64,000 nucleotides of DNA from Odobenus rosmarus divergens. Its lineage: Eukaryota > Chordata > Mammalia > Carnivora > Odobenidae. The notes under the pieces were generated by a model. That model was given only the letters and a program-made list of their open reading frames with translations, had not been told where the DNA came from and ran no database searches. Positions 1-9,549 of this stretch are shown piece after piece. The position numbers and the translations under genes are program-made. Position 1 is the first letter of the stretch. Every line of letters begins with the position of its first letter. Location of the stretch: the NCBI RefSeq assembly GCF_000321225.1, contig NW_004450302.1, positions 3,502,922 to 3,566,921 on the forward strand, written 5' to 3'.

Positions 1-115
1 ACCCTCGCGTGTTAGCGCGGCTGCCGCCCGCCGGCACCCAACCTCCGGCTCCCAGCCAGTGCTCACCGCCGCCTGCTCTGGGCCAGGCGCTGAGTCGGCC
101 CCAAAGCTTCCAAAT
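1..115. promoter_or_regulatory. edge of a CpG-rich segment, possibly the SNF8 promoter
   Basis: The first ~115 bases are GC-rich with many CpGs (runs such as GCGCGG and CCGCCGCC), unlike the AT-balanced DNA that follows. This looks like the end of a CpG island cut by the window edge. In human, the minus-strand gene SNF8 lies next to GIP on this side, so its promoter is a candidate, but no SNF8 codons are visible. The assignment rests on synteny only. Confidence 0.3.
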
Positions 116-595
116 TGAGCATGAAACACAACCCATCAGCTCTAATGGAGCCTATCTGTTGGAGTCACACGCTGAGATTCTGACTAGGGCAGACCTTACT
201 TTAAGAACCTGGACTTTGGAATTAGATAGCCTGGCTCCATAGCTCACTTCCACTGCATCTGGTCCAGTAACTTCAGGCAAAATCCTGAATCTCTTGTGTT
301 CTAGTGTCCACAGTTGGTATAGAGTAATACCTACTCATGAAGTTGTTGTGGGGATGAAGTGAGAAAATCTATAAGGAAGCATCTAGTGCAATGCCTGACA
401 TAGAAGTAAGCGTCAGCTATGATTGTTACTCCTCAGATTTGGAGTGGGATCAGCCATCTGTGTGTTTAGAAAGCTCCATAGGTGCTTTCTATAGCATTGA
501 GCCTAACAAAGGAGCTGATGAAGGATTCTTAAGTCAGGAAGTTGTTACTTGACTTGTTAGAGCAAATTCTTGTTTTAGAAAAGTTAGTGACAAAT
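116..595. other. intergenic DNA with a MIR remnant
   Basis: No gene is seen. About 285-425 resembles the 3' half of a plus-strand MIR: 'taatacctactcatgaagtt', then 'gtgcaatgcctgacatagaa'. The rest looks unique. Confidence 0.45.
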
Positions 596-805
596 GGGGC
601 GCCTGGATGGCACATTCCGTTAAGCGTCTGCTCTCAGCTCAGATCATGATCTCAGCGTCCTGGGATGGAGCCAGGATTAGGGCTCCCTGCTCAGCAGGGA
701 GGGTGCTTCTCCCTCTCCCTCTGCTGCTCCCCCTACTTGTGCGCTCTCTCGCTCTCTCTCTCTCTCTCCCCCCCCTCTGTCAAATAAATAAAATCTTTAA
801 AAAAA
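596..805 (+). repeat. CanSINE (tRNA-derived SINE)
   Basis: Starts 'ggggcgcctggatggca', has a CT-rich middle and ends AAATAAATAAAATCTTT(A)n. The 8-bp target duplication AGTGACAA lies at 586-593 and 806-813. Confidence 0.93.
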
Positions 806-813
806 AGTGACAA

Positions 814-2914
814 CCTAGACTTAAGTCAGTCATAGCAAGGCAACCTAGAAATGATGCAAGCTAGAACTAAGATAGTGGCCATGAGGTAGAATGGGACAGT
901 TTCAGGAGATACTTGGAGTGCAGAATGGTAAAACTGGTAAGATGGAGACAGAGTGGGTAGGAAAAAGTGCTTGGTTTTCTGTCTTGGGAAACAGGGCGGT
1001 GCCATTTGGAGAAGGGGGTGGGGGAACAGGGACTGAGACCACAAGATGAAGCTGGGGAAATAATTAACAGTGATTTTGAACATGTTGAAATTGAGGTCTC
1101 TGTGACATCACAAGAGAGATGACCAACGGTCATTTGGATGTATATAGTGTAACGATCTACATAAAGAGCTGCGCAGAGCTGCAGATCCAGAATCGTCAGC
1201 AAGGTGAAATCAGGAGTGTGAATAATGTTACCAGAGGTTTCAAGTAAAAGGATTAGAAGAAGATGTGATCAGAGATTGGTGACAGGATATTTAGCCACCA
1301 TTTTGGACCTTGAGGGATTATGGAGCCATGATCCAGGTCCCTGACCTGAGGATTTCATGGAGCAGAGCTGTACACCAGCCTTGAGCTACCTGCCTCTGGA
1401 TGCTTATAAGAAAGAGAAATAATGTTGTCTTACCAAAGCCACTGTTGGCTTACCAAAACACAGGTGTTCTTCTGTTATTTGAAGCAGAATCTAACGTTAG
1501 CGGATGCAAGGACCAAGGCTAAAATAATCATTCCGCTTTTTGTAGTCTTATTTCAGATCCACCGTCAGATACACCCTTAGACACTGAGTTCAGATAGTCT
1601 AAGTCCCCTTAGAAACAAACTTCCCCAGACACAAATTTGCTTCTCCAACACATACTAGCCTTTTCAGACACCCTCTCCTAAAACACTGACCTTCAATATA
1701 CCTACCCACACCTTTCTGCAAAACAACAAGTAGCCCCTTATATACACATTTACCTCCTATTCTCATATTCTTACTACACCACTCCCTAACACAAAAATCT
1801 GGTCTTTTCCTGACTGACACACATAGACACACCTGCCTCATTTCTCACTCTTTGACTCACATTCACTGATCCCTCACACTCATGGCTTCAAATTTATTCA
1901 TACCCTCAAATGCACACACACTCACTCTTATAGGTGCAAACATTGGCTGGAGACACACCTGGTTACCACACTCAAGCAGACACGCTCATTCCCTTATTCA
2001 GACACATTTGTTCTCTCATAATTTTAGAGAAAGTATGTTGACCAGTAATGAGCTGGTAAATGTTTAACAACCCCCTCTCTGGGCTGGGAAGGAGGAGCTC
2101 TGATTTATAGCATTTGTCAGTTTCCATGGTGTACTCTGGCCATGGCCAATTTCAAGCTCACAGTGATTTTATGACCTTCTCACAAAATTCCTGACAATTT
2201 CACAATGGCTCTCAGAAGCGCTCAGCTCCAGGATACCCTGAATGCAGACCATCACACATGCTGTCACTTGCTTTAAGTGACTCACTGGCCTTAGGCACAG
2301 GGTGGCTAAGAGCATGGGACTTTAATTCTCTACCTCATGGAGGCAGTGTAGTGCGTGGTTAACAGCTAGTAGGTTAAAGTGCTGTGATGAGGCTCTAGAT
2401 GAGCTTTATAAAGAGCTGAGCACAATGCCTGGCCCGTAATAAGAACATTGTACAAATTTATTCTAAATAACCCTTTCTGATTCGCTCACCCCCAGAGACA
2501 CCCAAGACTCCAGAAATAGAGAGCCAACTATCCCCGAGACAACTGGTCCCATCATAGAGAATCACCAAACTGTATCTTCTGAGCAAAGGCATGGTCTAAA
2601 TTGTGTGGTACACACTCTCCAAACACAAGGAGTTTAGAGGAGAGGAAACCTAAAATGTCAGAGCTGGAAGAGATTGCACACGGGCAGCCTTCGGGCGAAT
2701 TCAGTTCTCAAAAGTGTTTTGTTTGGTCAGCAGAAAGCGTGTCTCTTCCATTTTCACAGTCCCCGATCCTTCCCATTGTCTTACACCCTCCCCGCTCTGC
2801 TCAGTTATGCCACCGGCCCAGCCCTTCAGCCAATCCAGCTTGCCACTCCCCGATTGAACACGAATACCCTTGTATTTTTAAATTGAGGTTTAGGTGGGTA
2901 AATGATAAGCAAAG
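814..2914. other. intergenic DNA between SNF8 side and GIP, no gene seen
   Basis: About 1560-2030 is a C/A/T-biased tract on the plus strand with many decayed 'agacacac' and 'cactc' words, probably a degenerate simple repeat. About 2345-2465 resembles a plus-strand MIR ('gagcacaatgcctggcccgt'). Short open frames here lack any recognisable domain. Confidence 0.45.
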
Positions 2915-3075
2915 TTAACTTTTATTGACCATTTACTTTGTGCCAGGCACTATCTTAATTAATACTTCCTTCAACCCTATGAGTCAGGTACTTCCAAATC
3001 TTTTCACAGACAGGAAACCCACTCAGAGAGAGGAACTAACTTGCCAAGTCACAGACCTAGTAAGTGATTTGAGTC
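2915..3075 (-). repeat. MIR (ancient tRNA-derived SINE)
   Basis: Reads as the reverse complement of MIR: 'actttgtgccaggcactatc', 'ccctatgagtcaggtac', 'aggaaactaac...ttgccaagtcacagacctagtaagtg'. Confidence 0.8.
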
Positions 3076-3760
3076 TTTGAATCGAGGTGTGTTTGACTCG
3101 TGTCTACTAAAATATGACCAGATCAAGGGGAGAGAGGACATTCTGGGCAAGGTAGCCCACGTGAAGGGGGAGGAGACATAGCCTTCTGTGGATACCAGGC
3201 ATTGGGAGAAGGCAGTGGACTGAGGGGAGAGGGAGAGCTTTGAACACTGGAAGATAAAGGTGTTGACTTTTGGACAAACTGAGTTGGCCCCTTTCCCTTC
3301 ACTCCCACTCCCACCACCCTAGGGTAAGCCTGGAATCCTGCAGGAGGATTCTCTTAACTGGTCTTCCTTTTCCATTGTCATCCCTGTTCATCTCGGGATA
3401 TAACCCTCACTCATGATGGTTTGGGAACGAAATAGCTCTTCAAACCTGCCCCTGTTCTGAGGATAAAATCCGAAAAGTTTTAACACGGCCTTTAAGACCC
3501 TTTCTCTGCCCACCTGTCCAGCCTCTGTTTGTTCTGATCTCCCCATTGCCCGCTTCCTTTGTAAGAATAGCACCGAGGTAATACTCATGGAGGCCCCCCT
3601 GATCCCTTCCTTGGCTGTCTTATCCTCGCCATCTCACTCAGCTTGGATGGCACTTTCTCCAAGAGGCCCTGAGACCCCCCCACTCCATCTCGATGAGGCT
3701 GCTCTGTTCTCCTAGCTCTCTAGGCTTTCTTCACATGGCTTAGCATGTGATGTGATTCTT
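3076..3760. other. intergenic DNA with L2-like fragment
   Basis: No gene seen. About 3600-3680 ('cactttctccaagaggccct') resembles a LINE2 3' segment. Confidence 0.4.
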
Positions 3761-3923
3761 CTTTGGGGCAGGGGGAGGAGCAGAGGGAGAGGAAGAGAAT
3801 CTTAAGCAGGCTCCACGCCCAATGCAGAGCCAGAGGCAGGGCTCGATCTCATGACCCTGAGATCTTGACCTGAGCAGAAATCAAGATTTGGAGGTTTAAC
3901 CGACTGAGTCATCCAGGCGCCCC
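3761..3923 (-). repeat. CanSINE, older and diverged
   Basis: Antisense copy ending 'gactgagtcatccaggcgcccc'. It is flanked by an imperfect duplication, AGCATGTGATGTGATTCTT at 3742-3760 and AGCATGTTACATGATTATT at 3924-3942. Confidence 0.85.
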
Positions 3924-3943
3924 AGCATGTTACATGATTATTA

Positions 3944-3969
3944 ATGTGTGTGTGTGTGTGTGTGTGTGT
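3944..3969 (+). repeat. (TG)n microsatellite
   Basis: About 13 uninterrupted TG units directly after the old SINE. Confidence 0.95.
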
Positions 3970-3984
3970 TTAAGTTAAGGTCTG

Positions 3985-4120
3985 TCTCTATCACGGGACT
4001 ATGAATTCCTCAGGGACAGGAACTGTGCCCATTTCCTTGACCGCCGTATTCCCAGTAGTTAGCACAGCCCCTGCCTATGTTAACTTTCCAATAAGTGTTT
4101 GTAAATAGATGAATTACAGA
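3985..4120 (+). repeat. LINE2 3' end
   Basis: Matches the L2 tail pattern: 'ctcagggacaggaactgtgc', 'cgtattcccagtagttagca', 'aataagtgtttgtaaatagatgaa'. Confidence 0.65.
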
Positions 4121-4232
4121 TAGGTAGGAGCCATATCTCGTTTTCATTGGGTGGCATGCAAACACACAGACACACGTACATTAACAGTGCTCAAATAGAC
4201 ATTTGAGCAAGTTTTGACAATGGGCACAAGGA

Positions 4233-4238
4233 TTTATT
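4233..4238 (-). terminator. GIP: GIP poly(A) signal AATAAA
   Basis: A canonical AATAAA lies on the minus strand 107 nt after the stop; cleavage is expected about 10-25 nt further, near 4210-4225. A decayed CCAATCAAG lies a few nt upstream. Confidence 0.75.
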
Positions 4239-4354
4239 TCAGCTTAAACTTGATTGGTTTGGCTTCTCTTGGGTACCCTGGAGTGGAGCTGAGTCCTGAG
4301 TGAGCGAAGGGCAGAGTCCAGGCCCGAGCTGGGTTTGATCTGAGTCACTGAAAT
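4233..4354 (-). CDS. GIP: GIP exon 6 (last codons, stop, 3' UTR)
   Basis: The acceptor CTCTCCCCAG is followed by A-TTT-CAG-TGA, giving Arg-Phe-Gln-stop (TGA at 4347-4345). About 107 nt of 3' UTR lead to the AATAAA signal. The human precursor ends Arg-Ser-Arg, so the tail has diverged. Confidence 0.85.
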
Positions 4355-7300
4355 CTGGGGAGAGTGGAAAGAGGAGGGGAAGTGGTTGGAGAGGAGAGTC
4401 ATTATCTACTTGGAATCAGCAAAGTAAACTCATCCTGGCGCCCAGCCATGGTTCAGCTGCTCCTACCTCCCAATTACCTTTTTAATTATAAGTAAGCAAA
4501 ATAATTCTGAAAAGCACCCACCTGTCTATGGAGAATTTCTCATACTCTCCTCCATGGTTCTGGCCACGTTCCTCTTTCCCTTCCCGCTCTCTGCAGGAAG
4601 CCATCCCAGATCTGCTCCCTCCATCCCTCCCTAGCTCGCCTGCAGCAAGGTCTGAAAATGTGTTTTGGTTTCCAAGCCTCAGTGTCTGCATCTTGAATGA
4701 GTGTTCTGTCTCCCCCTTTAGGTAGATGGACCCCTTCGTGGTATTTAGCCATCCCTTGTTTCTGGGACATAATAGACTAAAGGGCTTCCTGGCTGGTGAG
4801 ATGGATTCCAGGACCAATGAGACCAATGATGGCTATAGACGGGCAACATACCTCCAACTCCAGGGGCCATGGGTCAAGGGTACAGAGGGAGAGCTGAGAC
4901 CAGGATGGGCAGCTTAGCTCAGGTGGGCAGGGGAGGCGAGTGCAGCCTCTCACCCGGCTGAGGAGACCCAAGTGCAAGCAGTAATGACAACGGCCGACAT
5001 TACTGAACTCACTCCTCCCGGGTTGCTCTCAGCTCTTTGCTCGGATTATCTTATTTAAACCTGACAACAATCCCACGAAGTGGTCTGAATAAGCCTTGTT
5101 TTCATGACAACACTGAGGTTCAGAGAGGCTTATTAGTTTGCTAGCACGCGCTGGGGTGCCGATCCGAACCCATGTCCGGCCCCAAAGCTCAAGCTTGTAA
5201 GCACTACGCAAGACACCCAAAGCCACCAGACAGCCCCACCTGAGCCTGCTGACTTCCATCTGATCCACCATCCAGGCCAGCAGCTCTCGAATCAGTAAAT
5301 CCTTGAGCAAATCTTCATCACTGGGCTTCTTGGGTAGAGAGCTGCCAAGGAGAAAGCCTCAGGCTGGCTGTTTGAGCCTGGGCCCCACCCAGAGTGAGTA
5401 AATACAGGGCCTGGGACTCCATAGGGCAGCTGGGTTGGGGGGAGGGAGTCAACACAGCTGCCTCTCCTTATCTCAGCTTTCAGAGCTCCACCCTGATCTG
5501 TGGGCCAGGGGAACAGGGGCTCTTCAGCACAGGCAACGCGGAACAGAATTCAGGTGGGAGAACCCCCACCCGTCCACCTCTGCGAGCATCCCCGAATGCA
5601 TCCCCCAAACCCAGGAGATTACTTTGCGGACATTCACTCTTTAGAATGGTCCACAGATTCCTCAGCTTCCTCAGATAGGGGGTAACTGATGTCAAGGGAC
5701 TGGCCTTCAAAGGGTCCCTGTTCCTCAAACATCCTTCCTGAGGTCTGTCGGGGAGAAGTGGGGAAGCCAGTTCCTGAGGTCTCCCTGACGTCTCTTTCGC
5801 TGCCCCTCTCCTTGACTCTGTGATTCTGCACGCTGAAGTCATCAATCTTAGGGACTCTGGTCCCAAACCCCTCCTACGACCCCAGCCCCTGTTCCTCCTC
5901 GGCTTCTCCCTTCAGCCTGGGCTGGCCTCCAGGAGTTTCTCAAAGACCCCTCTCTGAACTGGGAGTGGAGGGGGATGCTTATCTGGGGCCTTGCCCTGCT
6001 CTGGGGTCTGGGAGAGGGAACAATGAGGCCCTGCCCCCACCCCTTCCCTTGTGGGCTGACTCACCCCTGCTGCTCCCTCGCCTCCTCCTTCCTGTTAGAT
6101 TGATGGGCCAGCTCCAGGGCCCCAGCAGCCTCCCTCTGGGTGATGTTGTGTTTCCAGCTGGTAAGGTAAAGACGCGGGAGTAGGTGGGGCTGGGGAGGTT
6201 CCAGATGTTCTCCAGTCCAAAGGCTCTGATCTTTCGGGGCCTTAACCCAAGCTGCAGAGCGAACCTCTTTCTCCATTCAACCGCCCCACTGCATGTCCTC
6301 AGCTGCCACTGTCCACCTTTTCAGCATCTACCACCATGCTGACCGAGCGGCCAGCACGAGGTAAGAGACTTGGCCGAGAGAAGGAAGAAGGACCAAGTCC
6401 GCAGTGGCCACCACTGCCAGCAGCATCTCAGCTCCCTCTGCCTTCGTCCCCAGCCCCGTGGGGCTCCTCTGGGAGCCCCTACCTCTTCCCTGATCCCTCT
6501 CCTTAGAAGAAAAGGAGTGGAAAATTGCCTTGCCGCCCCCCCCCAAGCAGTTGCCTGAGCCCCGATCAGGGCCACCGTGTCGCCCAGCTCACCATCAGTG
6601 CCTCAGTGAAAGGCACCATGTGGGGCTGGGAGGCGCCGGCCCGCGCGGCCCCCAGCGTGCACGGAGGTACAGCCAGCCCCGGGCTCAGGGGGGAGCGTGT
6701 GCTTCGACTCACGTGTTCTTCTTCCCCTTCTGCGCCAGCAGCCAGTTCACAAAGTCTTGTTGGCGGACCTTGTCCATGGCGATACTGTAGTCACTGATGA
6801 AGGTCCCCTCGGCATACCTGGGGCCTCGAGGTCGGGAGCCACTGACCTTAGCGCGGCCTCTGAGGGGCAGAGAGAGGAGAGAGAGAGAGAAGCCAGGACA
6901 ACGCAGGAGGGGCAGGGGGTGAGGGGAATCACAGTGCAGGCGCAAATGATTGTCACCGACAGGAGGCCAGTGTCAGAGAAAAACGCCCCTGTTTCTTGGG
7001 AGTCCGTTTTTATGCAGACCCCTCTTGTCTATCCATCAAGGCCCTGGGACTTTATCCTCAGCTCTAGAACCCACTTCCTGCATCCTCGGTGTGTGTGACT
7101 CTGGCTTCGGGGCAAAGAGGGATCAGGGGTCCCCCTCATCCCGAAGGACTGATCTCAGTTCCCCCCTTTGCTCCTCTTGCCTGGCCCACCCCGATTCAAG
7201 GCTTTGCTCCCAGTCGATAGGAACAAGAGTGAGCTCCTCCGGAGACGAACCATGAGAGACGATGGACTCTGAGAAACGGGGGGATGGGTTAGCCTGGTGA

Positions 7301-8603
7301 CGGGTATTAAAGAGGGCACGTTCTGCGTGGAGCACTGGGTGTTATGCACGAACAATGAGTCATGGAACACTACATCCAAAACTAATGATGTAATGTATGG
7401 TTAACATAACAATAAAAAAATTATTAAAAAAAAAAAGAGGGCGCCTGGGTGGCTCAGTTGGTTAAGCGACTGCCTTGGGCTCAGGTCATGATCCTGGAGT
7501 CCCGGGATCGAGTCCCGCGTCGGGCTCCCTGCTCGGCAGGGAGTCTGCTTCTCCCTCTGACCCTCCCCCCTCTCATGTGCTCTCTCTCTCTCTCATTCTC
7601 TCTCTCTCAAATAAATAAATTCTTTAAAAAAAAAAAAAAAAGAGTGAGCTCCTCCATAACGGCCCTCACTGTGTGGCAGGTCCTCTGTAAGCCCTTTGCT
7701 AGACAGACAGACTCATTTGACCCTCGTCACCCCTAGGAAGTAGACACTATTTCTACGCCCTTTTTGTGATCGAGGAAACTAAGGGGCAGAGAGATTCATC
7801 TAGCACATCTCTTAGGTGGCAGATCCAGGATTTAGCCTCAGGCGGTCCGGGCCCAGGTCTAAGTTCGCAACCTCTACAAGATGTTGCCCTTCTTTGTACC
7901 CGTCTGACAGCCGTGCCTCCCATCTACAGGATGCAAGGGATGGACCACATGGCTGGTTCCTGCATCCAACAGGGAGCAGCTCTTTACTCAGACAAGTCTC
8001 TCTCGGCCCTCCAGAGCACAGAGCCCCCTGCTCCATGTGTTCATGACACTCTGCTCGCCCCCCCCAACCCCGAAGTGCTCAGGACAGTTTGCAACTCGCC
8101 TAGGGGGTTCTTTGTTTCCCCCTGGGGCCCATGTGTTCCACGAGGAACATGTGGACCACTCAGCACTAATGTATCTCCTGTGGCTGGCGCACAGGGGGCC
8201 CTCTCCACAATTTGATCAAATGCACACAGGAATGAATGGTTAAGGCTTTCCTTAGGAAGGGAGATACTGTCATCTACTTCAGACACTTAGCCACTGAGAA
8301 GTCCTTCCAGAGATCTAACCACAGTCTCTCCTGTGGCAACAGTAGCTCGTAATAAATGCTCTCGGGTTCGGCCCTCACTGCGCACACAGGCGCTGGCCGG
8401 TTTTCCCCTCCGCCTTCTTTCCCCTTGGCCTGGGACCCCTCCCTTTCCCACCTCTCCCCCGGAGAACCAGAACCGGGTCATCCTCCCTTGTGCCCGACCC
8501 CTCCCCTGCAGCCCTACCTGGAGTGACCCTCCGCCTTCTCTCCTAGCACCACTGCCAGGAGCAGGGACCCCAGCAGGAGACCGAAGATCTTCACGGCCAC
8601 CAT
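4345..8603 (-). CDS. GIP: GIP preproprotein (gastric inhibitory / glucose-dependent insulinotropic polypeptide), 5 coding exons
   Basis: Precursor of the secreted incretin GIP, made by intestinal K cells and acting on GIPR to potentiate glucose-dependent insulin release. Joining 8603-8518, 6859-6713, 6157-6065, 5341-5240 and 4354-4345 gives an open frame of 438 nt (145 residues plus stop); every intron is GT-AG and phase 2. Residues 1-21 form a hydrophobic signal peptide. Residues 44-85 are the 42-residue hormone, beginning YAEGTFISDYSIAMDK and ending KHNITQ. It is bounded by single Arg sites (PRGPR before, R-E-A after) and keeps the internal K-G-K-K signal for the shorter amidated form. A C-terminal propeptide with PSDEDLLKDLLIRELLAW follows and ends in RLRFQ. 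The human precursor is 153 residues. The difference is a shorter N-terminal propeptide between EGH and AKVS. Against human GIP the hormone shows I17V, H18R and D35T. Confidence 0.95.
4996..5200 (-). repeat. MIR inside GIP intron 5
   Basis: Reverse-complement MIR words are present: 'attatcttatttaaacctga', 'tgacaacactgaggttcaga', then a degenerate core. Confidence 0.55.
5240..5341 (-). CDS. GIP: GIP exon 5 (C-terminal propeptide)
   Basis: The acceptor is CCTTGGCAG and the donor is AG|GTGGGG. It encodes SLPKKPSDEDLLKDLLIREL and then LAWMVDQMEVSRLR, clearly homologous to the human C-terminal peptide. Confidence 0.93.
6065..6157 (-). CDS. GIP: GIP exon 4 (hormone C-terminus and propeptide)
   Basis: The acceptor is TTACCAG and the donor is GG|GTGAGT. 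It encodes the end of the hormone (WKHNITQ) and then REAAGALELAHQSNRKEEAR, matching the human propeptide with substitutions. Confidence 0.94.
6713..6859 (-). CDS. GIP: GIP exon 3 (hormone residues 1-34)
   Basis: The acceptor is CTGCCCCTCAG behind a long CT-rich tract and the donor is AC|GTGAGT. It encodes GRAKVSGSRPRGPR and then the hormone from Tyr1 (codon 6816-6814) through KGKKN. The codon for hormone residue 35 is split by the intron and reads AC|C (Thr). Confidence 0.95.
7225..7438 (+). repeat. 5'-truncated carnivore L1 3' end in GIP intron 2
   Basis: The sequence 'ggagcactgggtgttatgca', 'tcatggaacactacatccaa', 'aacataacaataaaaaaatt' is the 3' tail of a recent carnivore L1, with a poly(A) end. 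It begins after the target copy AAGAGTGAGCTCCTCC (7225-7240). Confidence 0.85.
7439..7640 (+). repeat. CanSINE abutting the L1 poly(A) tail
   Basis: Full-length plus-strand copy ('gggcgcctgggtggctcagt'). It is followed directly by AGAGTGAGCTCCTCC (7641-7655), the partner of the duplication at the left end of the L1. Confidence 0.93.
7660..7885 (-). repeat. MIR in GIP intron 2
   Basis: Reverse-complement MIR: 'actgtgtggcaggtcctctg', 'gatcgaggaaactaaggggc', 'ggtggcagatccaggattta'. Confidence 0.65.
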
Positions 8604-8620
8604 CTTCCAAGGGTGATTTC
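8518..8620 (-). CDS. GIP: GIP exon 2 (start codon, signal peptide)
   Basis: The acceptor is CTCTTTGCTCAG (AG at 8622-8621), then a 17-nt leader and ATG at 8603-8601. The exon encodes MVAVKIFGLLLGSLLLAVVL followed by GEKAEGHS and ends AG|GTAGGG. The hydrophobic stretch is a classic signal peptide with likely cleavage near Gly21. Confidence 0.93.
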
Positions 8621-9296
8621 CTGAGCAAAGAGAGAAAAGGGACCGGGCGGAGGGAAGCACCGTTCTCATGGATAGTCAGCATGGCCGGCCGTGTCCCGCT
8701 GACGCCTCAGAGCATGTGTGGGTTCTGCAAGCTGGGGGCCCTGAGCTCTGGACGAGGGCGGTGGGGGGAAAGGTCCAGGCAGAAGAAAGCAGCCAAGACC
8801 CGTGGGCCTGCCAGCCCCGTTCCCGGCTCCGGTGGCTGGGCCTCACCGGCATGTGGTTTGGCGAGTCTCCCCTTAGAGCCTCCAGGGTCCCATAGCAGCC
8901 CGCCTTCCAGCTGTCGGACTGGAGGTCACCTAAACCATCACAGTCCTCTTGCCCCAAGTGAAAGCCACAAGTAGGACCATTCCAGCCTCTCCTTCTCGGG
9001 CTTCACTCTCTCTACTCAGGGAAGCTCTTTCCAGGGTGCCCCTGCGGGAAGACGAGGTCCGGCAGCCCAAACATGTCTCGGTCTAGCTTTGGTTTTCAGG
9101 GCTTGGGAGGAGGGTTCCTTACTGCTCTTCACCCCTACTGAAGACCCCCTGGATGAAATGGGCCCAGACCTCGTTTGTCCTCCTGCCTTTGTCCCCCGGG
9201 TGTTACAGGAATGCTGAGAGCTGCCTTCTTATTTCTCACGCAGATTGCCTCTCCGATACCCCCTCCAGCCGTCCTCTGTCCCAGCCTCTCCCTTAC

Positions 9297-9372
9297 CTGG
9301 CTCCCTTTCCGGCTCTTCCAGAAGGACAGGGCAGGGGTTTCTTCCTCCTACCTTCTGGTCCTTTGGAGCCTG
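9297..9372 (-). other. GIP: GIP exon 1 (5' UTR)
   Basis: It starts about 25-30 nt downstream of the TATA box and ends at a strong donor, CCAG|GTAAGG (GT at 9296-9295). It contains no ATG that would compete with the exon 2 start. The exact start site is estimated from TATA spacing. Confidence 0.65.
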
Positions 9373-9397
9373 TCTCAAGAAAGTCTGCTGTAGCTCC

Positions 9398-9520
9398 TTT
9401 ATATCCAGGCATCACAGGCCTGCTGATTAGCCTAAAAGCACCTTATCTCAAGAAATTAGGTCCACAGCTCCCGCCACGTTAAGTCCATTTTACGCGTAAT
9501 AAAGTTGCCCTTTCCACCTG
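9398..9520 (-). promoter_or_regulatory. GIP: GIP proximal promoter (TATA, GATA and homeobox-like sites)
   Basis: On the minus strand TATAAA lies at 9403-9398. Upstream are AGATAAGG (GATA type, about 9448-9441), a TAATCAGC core at 9429-9422, and further out a TTTATTAC element (about 9502-9495, CDX-like) and TTAATCATCGATTA at about 9543-9530. GATA, CDX2, PDX1 and ISL1 are known regulators of GIP in K cells. Mapping these factors onto these motifs is inference. Confidence 0.7.
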
Positions 9521-9549
9521 AACTGTGCTAATCGATGATTAACATTTGG

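Noticed and set aside
596..680. tRNA-gene-like A and B boxes in CanSINE heads throughout the window
   Set aside because: They are SINE-internal Pol III promoters with no intact tRNA cloverleaf.
1..4200. SNF8 coding exons
   Set aside because: Expected nearby by synteny, but no matching codons occur; the gene would lie to the left of the window.
7439..7736. Open frames starting 'MAQLVKRLPWAQVMI' here and similar ones elsewhere (13607, 37123, 50365, 51633, 53044)
   Set aside because: All are translations of CanSINE copies; recurrence reflects the repeat, not a protein family.
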